A DNA stretch of 64,000 bases from Undaria pinnatifida (Eukaryota; Sar; Phaeophyceae; Laminariales; Alariaceae). The notes beneath the pieces are model-generated. The model was not told where the DNA came from, did not search any database, and was given only the letters and a program-made list of their open reading frames with translations. The stretch spans positions 14,517,695 to 14,581,694 of the forward strand of contig JABAKD010000012.1 in the NCBI GenBank assembly GCA_012845835.1, written 5' to 3'. The position numbers and the translations under genes were made by a program. Shown here one piece after another: positions 36,123 to 46,292 of the stretch (positions are counted from its first letter, which is position 1; each line of letters starts with the position of its first letter).

Positions 36123-38044
36123 TCTTGTATATATGAAAATATACCATGTCCACCAATGATGTCGGATTACGGCTGGAGATGCTTATCCTTACGCGTTTTT
36201 CGGCAAAATGGGTTTTTTGCGTGCTTACGGGTAATTACGGCAAAAACAGGGGACGTTTAAGAAACATCCCCGCTAGGATCAAAAGGCACGTCCAAAATTG
36301 TGCAGACCATTATTTTATATATTTTTTCGCAATTTATGTGAATTTATAACCTATTATTTAGGTTCGTGCTGTAGCGCCGTGGCACTGCTGCTGTAAGCTG
36401 TAAGCCTCCGTCAGCCCGTCAGCAGGTCAGCAGACACCAACAACGGAGGCCGCCCTGCTTGTGGCTTGTTGTCGTGAGCCGTGAATAACATAGGTTGAAT
36501 TTATCGAGACATACACTAGCGGGCCCCTCATAACTCATAACTCACAAGTAATCAGAGCTTCCACTTCTTCGTGACTCGTGACCCATTGCCCGGTCACACG
36601 CATCATGGCTTTCGCAGAATCGTTTTTGCCAAAAAGGCCGGTCTAACAGTTGAAAATTGGAAATGTACATGACGGAAATCAACTCCTCCGCCCGTTCGTC
36701 ACCTCCAGAAGTAGGAACTTCCACACATCTCTCATCTCTCATGCTCTACCAGTCGGATAAGATGCCCGAAGCAATCTGCTGCCCTACAACCCAACTGCTC
36801 CTATACCGTCCACCACAAACCACAAAAACATTCACTCGTCCTCCATATCCTCCTCGCTCTCCGACTCTATCTCGCTTTACCACTCCGATGGGATGATTTC
36901 GTCGTCCGACTCCCCTCCGAACCCCTGGAAATCGACTCCTCCGCCCGTTCGTCACCTCCAGAAGTAGAAACTTCCACACATCTCTCATCTCTCATGCTCT
37001 ACCAGTCGGATACGATGCCCTAACCCAAGCTCAAAGTCCAAATGTGGCTGGCTACTGGGAAGCAACAATGCGGGGGTTTTCTAGATATTTTTACCATTTT
37101 CGTTTATAGGGGACTGGGGGCGTAGCGTAATTTCGCCGGCCCAGTCTTATTACTTACCGCCAAAACGGCTCGCCGTAAGGACGTAATTACGTAATCCGAC
37201 ATCATTGATGTCCACCGACTTTGCCCGAGGCTCTTCACGCCCCTCACCCTCTCAAATGCCGACCGAACCTCAACCATGGGCGCCACGTCATGAGAACTGT
37301 GCATGGCCATAAGACTACATTATTATGTAGCTAGCGTTGGGCTGCGAAAGCAGCTGAATTAAATCGACGCACGACGCGTATGAAAATACGTGGAAGTGTG
37401 GTGAGCTAAAGCTTTATTTTTCCCCATCCGCCGGAGAATTAAATATATATATATATATTATAGAGGTCCATGTAGCAGGTAGAAGACTACGTGTAATAAT
37501 AATATGTTCCCGATTATTTCAAGGTCCTCATTTCAACACTCGAAAAAGCCGTTGTTCTCCGTACCTACCCAGCAGCGTACGACTACAGATGGTACCATTA
37601 ATTAGTCTATTACTTAAGGACATACCAGGTACATATTTTGCCCGAGGCTCGGTTCTTACTCTTCTTATTTTTCAAGGGGTCATATTCTTTATAGGTATTA
37701 AGTGTATGGGTAGTGCATTATAGTCTATAGGTTATTTTCCGGGCATCTCAAGTGAGCCCAAGTTCTTGACTACATACAGTACCAAGTTTAAGTATGTGGT
37801 GGCGTCCTCTCCCTGCGTGGATTTCAACAGAAGAATGCCGTGTACGAATACGCAAGGCGGACGAGAGAGCGGTGTGCGTGCATCATCATCAGGGTCGATG
37901 GTGGCGCCATCGGTGGCGAGGATTTCAACAGAATGCGGTTCACGAACGCGTACGAAGGCGGGCGGACGCGAGGTGGGCCATGGTGTATGTGTGGGCCAAG
38001 AGGGTCGTGCGCGTGTAGCGGGACCGTCACTCCCTTTTTGTCCC
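36123..38044. other. Gene-poor interval
   Basis: No supported gene. A 97-bp direct repeat occupies 36676-36773 and 36925-37022 (cctccgcccgttcgtcacct core). Another, of about 53 bp, is at 37818-37870 and 37918-37970 (gatttcaacagaa core). A (TA)n tract is at 37444-37459. Confidence 0.5.
37205..37320 (-). repeat. Coding-like inverted repeat, copy 1
   Basis: The minus strand reads HDVAPMVEVRSAFERVRGVK. The partner at 38810-38912 (plus) reads HDVATMVEIRSAFERVRGVK. It may be a fragment of an unidentified protein-coding repeat. Confidence 0.5.
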
Positions 38045-38175
38045 ACCTGTTAAGGTATTAGTGGGGTATTAGTCGTCGTCGTCGTCGTCGTGGCAGTGGT
38101 GGCAGTGGTGGCAGTGGTGGCAGTTTTGACCACTTGCAAAAGGTTAACCAATAGCTTACCCAAACTAAGCCTTAT
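38045..38175 (+). repeat. Dispersed repeat T (3' part), copy 1
   Basis: Shares gtggggtattagtc, gaccacttgcaaaaggttaa, ccaatagctt and ccaaactaagcctta with 58985-59055 (minus), 59166-59250 (minus) and 59535-59605 (plus). A (TCG)n and (GTGGCA)n tract interrupts it at 38074-38118. Confidence 0.65.
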
Positions 38176-38324
38176 TACACCCCCCCCCCCTGAAACGGCG
38201 GGATACCAGGTTGGCCGAATGTACGGGCGGACCTGTCAATATCCAAGCCGCTTCATTCCTGGGGACACCGGGGAGAGTAATTATCAAGTTCGACATGGGG
38301 AAAGTCTGAAAAAGCTTATTATTG

Positions 38325-38395
38325 TGGATGTGGGATTTGAATCCACTACCCAAAAACCCATGGTCCTGCCGACGACGCCATTCGTGAGGTTGTAG
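38325..38395 (+). repeat. tRNA-like B-box segment
   Basis: gggatttgaatccac resembles a tRNA B box; cctgccgacgacgccatt follows, also present (minus) at 59070-59095 next to gcaggttcgtgccctgc. It may be the head of the repeat T family. Confidence 0.35.
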
Positions 38396-38519
38396 GTGGG
38401 GACACAGAGTGCCCCCTGCAGGTCTGCGAGTTGAGCAGGTCCTCGGAGAGCACTCACTTACTTTTCCTTCGTAGAGAAGTTGCTTTACTCGATTCCACCA
38501 GAGCCCCGGACAGCTTCTA

Positions 38520-38545
38520 AGATCGGAGGCACGTGCCTCCGATCT
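38520..38545. repeat. Perfect 26-bp palindrome
   Basis: Each 13-base half, agatcggaggcac and its complement, is joined without a spacer. Its centre cacgtg is itself a palindrome. Confidence 0.85.
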
Positions 38546-38809
38546 ATTTCCTAACTTTCCCGAATATAAAACGCCAACCTTATCATACGAAACCCATTCA
38601 AATTATCTCAAACTCGGATAATTACAGGCCCTTCGAGGCCGTTTTTTAACACACCCCTTTCTCCGCCATTCATACATACCAGGTACATCATAGTACCTGT
38701 ACGTGGGTTGCGCGAGCTGTCTATGGTTGAGCACAGCGGTTCGTGCTGTGTGCCGAAGGGGTGTTGCAATGATCGCTCTAAAGGGATCCGAAGTGTGACA
38801 GCGCGCAGT

Positions 38810-38912
38810 TCTATGCATGCTACATGACGTGGCGACCATGGTTGAGATTCGGTCGGCATTTGAAAGGGTGCGAGGCGTAAAGAGTGAAGAGCCTCGGGCA
38901 GAGTCGGTCCGC
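38810..38912 (+). repeat. Coding-like inverted repeat, copy 2
   Basis: Partner of 37205-37320; a 7-bp difference near 38878-38890 breaks the shared frame. It lies just left of the MITE at 38926. Confidence 0.5.
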
Positions 38913-38925
38913 ATGGTAAATTTTC

Positions 38926-39131
38926 CGACAGAAAGTGGTATGGGTCACGTCAGAAAGCGGTGACGGCCGAGCTGAAATGCCGCGGTACGATGTACCGCAA
39001 GGGGTTGGTGTCATAAACCGGTACGAGACAGAGTTGATCAAACAGTGTCGCGGATCGGCGCCAAAAAGCTAGGTGCATTCTGCTGCACCGCACGGTGGCG
39101 CGGAATGGTTGAGGTATACCGCTTTCTGTCG
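38926..39131 (+). mobile_element. MITE with 14-bp TIRs, copy 2
   Basis: Ends cgacagaaagtggt and accgctttctgtcg, flanked by TC on both sides (38924-38925, 39132-39133). Inverted relative to copy 1. Confidence 0.75.
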
Positions 39132-41098
39132 TCTGCCCCCAAAAAAATGCAAAGCAAGAATCCTACGTACGAGGGTATTGGAATAATAAGGAGTCCCGTC
39201 ATTCAGAAAAACATATTAATAGTAACCACAAAAAGCGCTTTAAGTAGCAACTCGTACCAAAAGAGTGCTACCCCAGCACTTCATCGTAGCACACGTGTCC
39301 AACTTCTAAAGAGGTGTTGTAACTCCTTTCGGACTTGAGGGTGAAAACGTGTCGAAAAACGGAGGCGATGACAGCAGCATTGACAAACCGACACCGTTTT
39401 TTGTTTTTTTCCGAGACTTCTCAGCTGACAAACTAGTCTCTACCCATTAATAGACTATAGACTACGCCTCGCCCTTAACACTGATTGGTTAATAGTGTGG
39501 GGAAACATAACAGAGCTGCCCGATTAACAAGCCCATGGCTTAGGTATACAAAAAATCATACTTATACTGCAAAGAAAGACCATGACAATCCCGACGATTT
39601 TGGGTCACGGAGCCCCACTATTGTAGTAGTCAGGGGGCTAAATGGCAAAAAAGTGCTACCGTTACATCTATCGTGGCACACGTTCGTTCTTAGTAGTAGT
39701 CATACCAAGAACACAGGCCGGAGCGAGGGGTAGGGTTGTTGTTGTTGTTGTTGTTGTTCTCAAATTAACTCGCATAATCAAGTCCGTGGTCACAGGACAG
39801 GCTCCAGTTACTCTGGAGCTGAGGAATACCCCAGGGAAAACACACACACAACCCAAGGTGGTACACGCATATATCACAGCTGACGCAATTCATGTATCAT
39901 AGATGGGGGTAGACGGACATCAACGCCGGGAGCTGCAAGGCACGCGCGCTAAATGATGCTGCCACACCTTCTACGGTGCGCTCACACAAAGGGTGGCTGA
40001 CAACATCACAGCAGTACATGGGTCCCGACAGGGCTAGCGCCGGTTCGCACGCTCAAAACTCCCATCGAATGGCATACAAGATAAAATATTTTTCGGTATG
40101 ATTTGTAGTTTTCGCTATCAACTACGAAGCTCTCGCGGGCGTGCAGTGTGTCGAAGCGTGCTGAATGCTTACCATACCCAACGATAAAGCACACTACCAG
40201 AAGTCAAGGCAAGAGTCACCGCCCCACGCTCAACCGGTCCCAGCAGAGATTCAGACTCCGCGCCTCATGCGATGCACCAACGACCAGACACGCACTACAC
40301 ACAAGAAATGATACATCGTTCATTCACTCAGCTGGCGCCCAACCAAAAGTTTTTAATGAACGAAACCTATCCAAACGTGTGTCGCGTAAAACATTAAAGT
40401 TGGTGTCTTGTTTTTATCATTTGTCCTTTTCCGCACGTCTACCGTCTAGACTGCTGCATTGTGCATCACCTACCATGCGACGACAGAAGAGTTTAAAACT
40501 GAAGGTTTTCACTCAAACCGTTTTGCCACAGCAAAAAGATGGACCTCCCACTAAATTCCAAGTGTTCTTTGCTCAAAACACTTGGGTGTGGTTCTAGATT
40601 GTAACATCTGCCTGCGAACCTTGAAAAAAATCTTCAAGTCTTCAGCCTGTAATGTCTATTTGATAGCGGCGCTTCGGAACATCGCCAAGAAGATGAAACC
40701 ACCTGCTGGTTCACCTCACATTGAAAAAATATACTGCTCAGAGGATCAAGATTAAGAGGCCTACCGTATAGCACACAAGAAAGATAACACACTCCCTGTG
40801 ATATAACTTCAAGACGATTTTCTCCCAAAACAAGACGGGCAAGGACAATGGAACTGGAAGTTTTAGTAACTACTCGTCGAGATCCTTCCAAAGACACGCC
40901 ACTTGGGGTTTGCACCCAATCTCTCTGATGTCGAGAACGCCGACTCAGAAGTTCGTGCGACGTGTGTGTTCTCTTGCTTGATACCACTCTATCCGTAAAC
41001 ATAAGCACCGTACTGTATACTAACAGTAGTACAAAACGGCGCTCACATTTCCGGGCAGAGTGGTATACGATACCCTAGCCTAAAGTCCCTATAGTGTC
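39132..41098. other. Gene-poor interval
   Basis: No supported gene. Contains a (GTT)n tract at 39737-39757 and the foldback repeat copy 2. The open frames at 40148-40597 and 40634-41008 have no recognisable features. Confidence 0.45.
39720..39903 (-). repeat. Foldback repeat with (AAC)n tail, copy 2
   Basis: Inverted partner of 34195-34390, carrying only one arm of the foldback (cagctgacgcaattcatg at 39879-39896). Confidence 0.6.
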
Positions 41099-41802
41099 CT
41101 AGCTGATTGCGACCTTCTCCCTCATGAGCGCATTCTGCTCCTTAAACAGGAACTTGGGGAGAGGCGCCCGCTTGTCCGGAAGCATTTTTTCCGCTGCTTT
41201 CTTAGTCTCCGGAGGCACCAATCCTATGTAGAAGTCCAGAACCTTGTTGATGTCGTCGTAAAACCCGTACGCCTGCACAGTTCGTTAGTGGATGGGATTG
41301 GGGGACGCTCGTTGGCATACGCGCCATGCACACGAGTTAGGCGGCACGACACGCACATCGTCTTACCCCAAAGTTAACACTGGATATATTAGAATGATTG
41401 ATAGTATTGGCGCATTCATTATTGTACCCCCTCTACTATTAATATTATTGCGTAAACCAGGTAGGGCGAGATGCCATGGGGATGCACCCGGTTTTTCTGA
41501 GGCTAATCATGTGAGGAACTCAACACCGCATCCAAAACTGAGTTTGAGATTACATGTACGCTTAGCTCGACAAAAATCCCACGTAGGCATTAAACGAAAA
41601 ACACTGCTGAGACACAAACCGTAGTCAAACGATGCTGCCCAGTTGTTGCAACTGATGACCCAGGCCAGTCGGAAACAGTACGTCCAAAAAATGCTACCCA
41701 GCCCCCACAGAGCAGCATTGGGATGCGAGCGATATATAATTGTCGCATAATTAAAGCTAGGCACATCGACCGTACTGCCCCGTCTGATGAGTAACAATAA
41801 AC

Positions 41803-41854
<52 letters not shown>

Positions 41855-44800
41855 GACTACTACTACGACTACGACTACTGCTGCTACTACTACTGCTGCT
41901 ACTACTGCTACTACTGCAACCACTACTACTCCTCCTCCTACTACCAGTATCACTACCACTATTATATACCTCTAGTACTGTATTATACTACAAACCACCC
42001 CCCCTTCCATAACTACTACTAACAATACAGTATTAATCTTCCAATAGACCGGAGCATCACCTGCTTGAGATACTTTTCCGCTCCCGGGGGCAGAACACCA
42101 TCCGCGTCCGCAGGAATGAAGATGATGGTGTACACAGACGCGTCGAAGTTGGTGAAGAGTGCCTCTACCTCCTGGGCCATGTCGAAAGCCCTCTCCATCT
42201 GGGGTCGGCATGGTGTTGGACAGTTGGTTGTGTTTTGACGGCGGCTATTAATAGCTATTGTTGATACTATTACCTGGTACTAATGTCATTACAGTACCTG
42301 GTATTAATGATATTATTAGTCTAAACTTCAGTGGGTTAGGGTTAGAGTTGGGACGGGAGCTGAAAAAGAGAGCCTCAAACTCGTCGGATATGTCGGACAC
42401 CCTCGTCATCTGAGGTCGTCGTGGCGCTCGTCGCGTCAACACGAAGCACAACAAGGACACAGGAGATGCATCGCCGGAGCACGTCGAGAGCTAAATACGG
42501 TTAGAGTACGCCATGGGTAGAGGAGAAGCGACAGCCAGAGCACCACGAAAGCTAAATATGACTACTAACAGCTACCATATGTGATTATGTGATCGCATCG
42601 GTGGTAAGGTGTTCACGTTGATACTATTATTACTGCAGAAAAAATTCCGCACTATTTTATTAGTAGTTTTCCCAAAAACGTGAGTGCATTTCTCAAGGGG
42701 GTTGTATAATTTACCAAGATACGACTAAAGCCACTTTTCAGGGATACACTCCTTGGAACTAGGGAGGCATACTGCGGCTGTTGCAGTAGCGAAAAGGGTA
42801 TGAGAGAAGACGCAGCAAAACAGAGCTGTGAGTTGGCCTAACTTGACGGCCACCGGTCTGGGTCCAAACGTTAGCCACATTTGGAGATGCTCAAGCGATA
42901 GCAAAGTGGTTTATATGTAGACTCAGACTTGTTAGTATTTATTGCTTGGGTGGCGGAGAAAAAGCGAAAACAACTGACGAAACGTGAAAAAATCTCTACA
43001 GTTTTTCGAACGAAAAACTAAAAATTTACCAGATATCATTTTCACCGCGTCAAACAAAAAGTGAACTCGTTCGAGTTGCCCGGAGCGTACGCCGACCATG
43101 AACGCACTGAACACGACGGCAGTTAAAAATGCAATACACTGTTGCGCGAGTACCGAATATTAGCGACAGTGTACGAGGCCCCTACCTCATCGGCATCGTC
43201 CACGACGTCGCTCGCCAAGACAATAAACTTGTCGATTTTCTTCTTAAGGTTGAAGAAGCGTGTGATGTAGTTCGTATTCGTGCGCGCCGCGTCGAATTGC
43301 TCCGCCTTGAGATACTGCAGCGTCGGCTTGAACACCTCCTGTTGGTTGCAGAACCCAGCCAAAAGTAATGCAATTGCATTCACAAGCGGTAGTTGTGAGC
43401 AAAGATTATGAATATATAATGAAGCAAAATAATTGGTTTGTTGCAGATGATGAAACGGACTTGAAGAAAAAATATTAAATAGTTAGACCAAAGGACACCT
43501 GCTAAAACTAAATGGTAGCGGCGACGGGTTGAACACCTCCTGCTGCGCAAGGTGCGGCCGAACCGATCGGTTTCAATCACGGCGGTGGACGTCAGCAACT
43601 GTTAACGTTATAGGATATAGACGGTGAAATATTGATCTAGTTGGTACTTTATAGCAGCGTTGACAAACAAGCCGTGAGAAAAAAAAACGATATTATATAA
43701 AATGATTCTAACCACGTGATCTGTGAGTTTGACAAATTCAGGGTCGACAATCATCTTTGCAAGCGGCGGAATACACCGGTCGCCCCTTTTCAGTAAGTTT
43801 TCATCAGTCAAAACCTAATATAATACGACAGCAGTGTATTATTACAGCGCTGCAGACGGATCTCGCAGCGCCGGCTTGAGCACCTCCTACTTCTTACAGA
43901 AGACAGGTAAAACAATTTTGTTTGCATTTACCGTGAAAGTCGTGAGCAAAGACTACAGTCTAAAGAAGAAACGTAATAACTATGTGTTGTATTGTACTTA
44001 AAAGCGTAGACTATACATTGCCAAAAAAAAAAGGTCTTACAGCACAAGACACCTATTCAATGCATATTATCGCGCTGCGTGGAATAGCTCCGCCCTAAGA
44101 TACTATTTGTTGCAGAAGACGGGCAAACCAAACGGGTGCATTCGCCACCGTGGTAAAAACCTCAGCATGATGCAGGCAATTTATCAATGCTCTGTTAGCT
44201 CTGCAGTGTGTCCATTGGTTCCTTTACGGGAGCGTTTAGCTACTGCCGTAGTTGGCGTGCGGTGAAAAAACCTGCATTTCAGCTACTAATAGTTTTACTT
44301 CGAACGCTAACGTTACCGCGATTATGAGACAAGACCGGTTGGAATCAAAGTTGCACACGTTTTTCCTTGTAGTGCAGGGTTTCAGCGACATGGGACTTTG
44401 TACGAGACGAAGCCTGCCTGCTCGATCGATCGCAGAATGCAGCGTATGCTCGTACTATTAGCAGGTTACCGAGTACCAGGCAAACGTACCAGGTACCTGG
44501 TACGTGTTACGTACGTTCAACACACGGCGTACCTTGCAGATCATGAGGTCGGCCTCTAGATTTTCGAGAGTCTCCGTCGCTGCTAACGCTGGCTTGGACA
44601 AAGCGGGTGACATCGCCACCGCCATCCCTACGGCACCCCCTCCTAGAACCCTCTCCGCGAACTGGCGCCGCGAGGTTGACTCTGCTCACATCGCGGCAGG
44701 TCCAGGGTGAGGGTTTAGTGGTGGATATCGTACGGTGTAATTAAGCAGGCATGTAGGCATGTGGTAACAGTTACGGGGTTCCCACGAAGGTTCCTGTAGT

Positions 44801-46143
44801 TCCGTCTGCAACTCGTAGAGTAGTACTGAAGTACAACAACAGTAGAGCTGCCACCTACTTTAGTTTACCTGCGCCCCCTTTGCCCTTCGCTCAGTCTGCA
44901 GACTATTATTAATATAATAGTAGTCTACAATAGTAGAGGACACCTGTTAATATTAAGAAACCGAAAAACTAACCCAATTTTATATTTGAGGGAGGGTGCA
45001 TTCTGATTCTACACTAAAATCAGCATACAGGCTCCCTGCTTTCTTATTTTTCTCCAAAGCTCAGCCTGCGTTTCTTGTTAGCCTGTTTCTTATTTCGTAG
45101 GCGTCCTGTACTCTGCACAATTTTATTAAATTATTGTAACGACGTCAGCTGTGAGTTCGATCGAGTTCAGGGTCGATGCTCATATTTGCAAGCTGCGTAC
45201 TACATCGATCGCCCGTTTAGTGTTTAACAACTTGTACCGACGCACGTTGATGGGTAGCCCAGTACTAACGTATGTATGTATGGGCTTACCGATTAGAAAA
45301 TAGAACATTTCCATCACGACTTCTGATAACCCATACAAGGCCCAGTCTTAAGAGTGCTGCTGCACTACGGCATAGATCGGTTGTAGGTTGCTGCTGGGTA
45401 TCTCTCCTGCAGAAATCGGCTCCGCTCCAACAGGAACATGAGCACTACGATATCTATTAGTAAGCATATCCTTGGCATCCCCGAAGCTTCGTGTTGCCCC
45501 AGCCACCATTTGCCGCCGTGGACAGGGTCCACAGCCCACAGGCACAATGCTATACGAGTAACTGATTCTATTGCCGAGGGGTATACTATTCTAGCTACTG
45601 TAGGTTTCTGTCCAGTTAGTTTTGCTTTTAAGCGAGTGATGCTGCTGCTGCTGCTACAGCCGCTGGTGCTGCTGCTGTGTTCGTGTTTGCTGGTAACTAC
45701 TCGTACTGCTGTTGTGTCGTATGCCTGACATGCTAACAAACGTATACCTCGTACAGTAGTTGAGTTTATCATGACGCATCTTTACCCGATGCTGAAACCA
45801 TCCCGCAACCAAAACAAACACCACCACCCCGCATCACACAACTCTTCAAGCACCATTGCACTGAAACCATGCTTAGTCTAGTCCTCTCACCACTGCTACA
45901 TCCGTAGATCGCGTCGTGGAGTCACGAAGCGATCATACCATGTAGAAGGCGTTGTGACTCACCTCCCGGTTGCGTCATGGACAGAGCAAGGCCCCTTTTG
46001 CAACATGGAACAACAGTCCGTTCCGCTCCCCTTTCTCTCGTATTTCTCGAGCTAGCCACATTCGGGATAAGGCTTGATCCCATGAACGCTTGAGCCCCAT
46101 TGGCAAGGGCAAGCCAGATAGCTGCGCCGTACGAGGGACGCAT
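41099..46143 (-). CDS. Nuclear gene for a predicted thylakoid-lumen protein, six exons, 298 aa
   Basis: Exons (minus): 46143-45963, 44681-44533, 43814-43713, 43338-43186, 42198-42061, 41272-41099 (stop TAG). All introns are GT-AG, and phases agree (1, 0, 0, 0, 0). Residues 1-19 are a signal peptide ending ANGAQA|F20, the Phe+1 junction of secondary-plastid presequences. A Ser/Arg-rich transit region follows. Residues 62-94 are a thylakoid Tat signal: STSRRQFAERVLGGGAVG, then a hydrophobic core ending KPALA|A. The mature part (about 204 aa) is helical and charged, with EVFKPTLQYLKAEQFDAART, FDASVYTIIFIPADADG, LPPGAEKYLKQ, and YGFYDDINKVLDFYIGLVPP. I do not recognise the family; a small helical-bundle lumen protein such as an extrinsic photosystem II subunit is possible but unproven. 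The start lies 149 bp from the divergent UVRAG start. The third exon could instead end 3 nt earlier (43716). Confidence 0.82.
41795..41940. repeat. (CTA)n/(CTG)n trinucleotide tract
   Basis: A nearly pure CTA array with interruptions. It sits in intron 5 of the plastid-protein gene. Confidence 0.9.
42345..42409 (-). pseudogene. Relic of exon 5 of the plastid-protein gene
   Basis: The minus strand reads ctcag|ATGACGAGGGTGTCCGACAT, followed by GAGTTTGAGGCTCTCTT. The true exon reads cccag|ATGGAGAGGGCTTTCGACAT, followed by GAGGTAGAGGCACTCTT. The 3' splice site and the first 20 or so codons are recognisable, then similarity fades. It lies in intron 4, upstream of the true exon. Confidence 0.65.
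43525..43600 (-). pseudogene. Relic of the exon 4 start (a) of the plastid-protein gene
   Basis: The minus strand has gcgcagcag|GAGGTGTTCAACCCGTCGCC; the true exon 4 reads aaccaacag|GAGGTGTTCAAGCCGACGCT. An open frame just before it (TTGCTGACGTCCACCGCC) could be a further exon, but it is not needed to keep the phases. Confidence 0.55.
43850..43905 (-). pseudogene. Relic of the exon 4 start (b) of the plastid-protein gene
   Basis: Minus-strand agaagtag|GAGGTGCTCAAGCCGGCGCT, then an early stop. A second short copy of the same exon edge in intron 2. Confidence 0.6.
44070..44130 (-). pseudogene. Relic of the exon 4 start (c) of the plastid-protein gene
   Basis: Minus-strand ttctgcaacaaatag then TATCTTAGGGCGGAGCTATT, matching TATCTCAAGGCGGAGCAATT of exon 4 with the intervening 24 bases missing. 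Confidence 0.6.
45150..45240 (-). pseudogene. Relic of exon 3 of the plastid-protein gene
   Basis: Minus-strand cgcagcttgcaaatatgagc, then atcgaccctgaactcgatcg and aactcacagctgacgt, match exon 3 (ccgcttgcaaagatgattgt, cgaccctgaatttgtcaaac). Frame is lost. It lies in intron 1. A third copy is at 49028-49100. Confidence 0.6.
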
Positions 46144-46292
46144 GGTGATGTGATTGAACTGCTCTTTTTGGTTGCATCTTTTTTCTGTCGGGGTTTGATG
46201 AAGGTTTTCGGCGTTTCTTACTAGGGAAGACTAGTGCCATCTGTGCCCGTGAGTGCTGTGCTGCAGGCTCCGCTCGGCAGAGGGTTGCTGTG
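46144..46292. promoter_or_regulatory. 149-bp divergent intergenic region
   Basis: Separates the start codon of the minus-strand plastid-protein gene (46143) from that of the plus-strand UVRAG gene (46293). Both 5' UTRs and any shared promoter must lie here unless there are upstream non-coding exons. It has a T-rich stretch (46169-46187) and actagggaagactagt (46222-46237); no certain TATA box. Confidence 0.6.

Noticed and set aside
40148-41008. Two open frames (149 and 124 codons)
   Set aside because: No recognisable motifs, codon pattern not protein-like, no splice context.
43380-43598. Additional exon (LLTSTAVIETDRFGRTL) between exons 3 and 4 of the plastid-protein gene
   Set aside because: Its 3' splice site is plausible but no good 5' splice site was found, and the same segment includes a relic of the exon 4 start. 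RNA evidence would decide.
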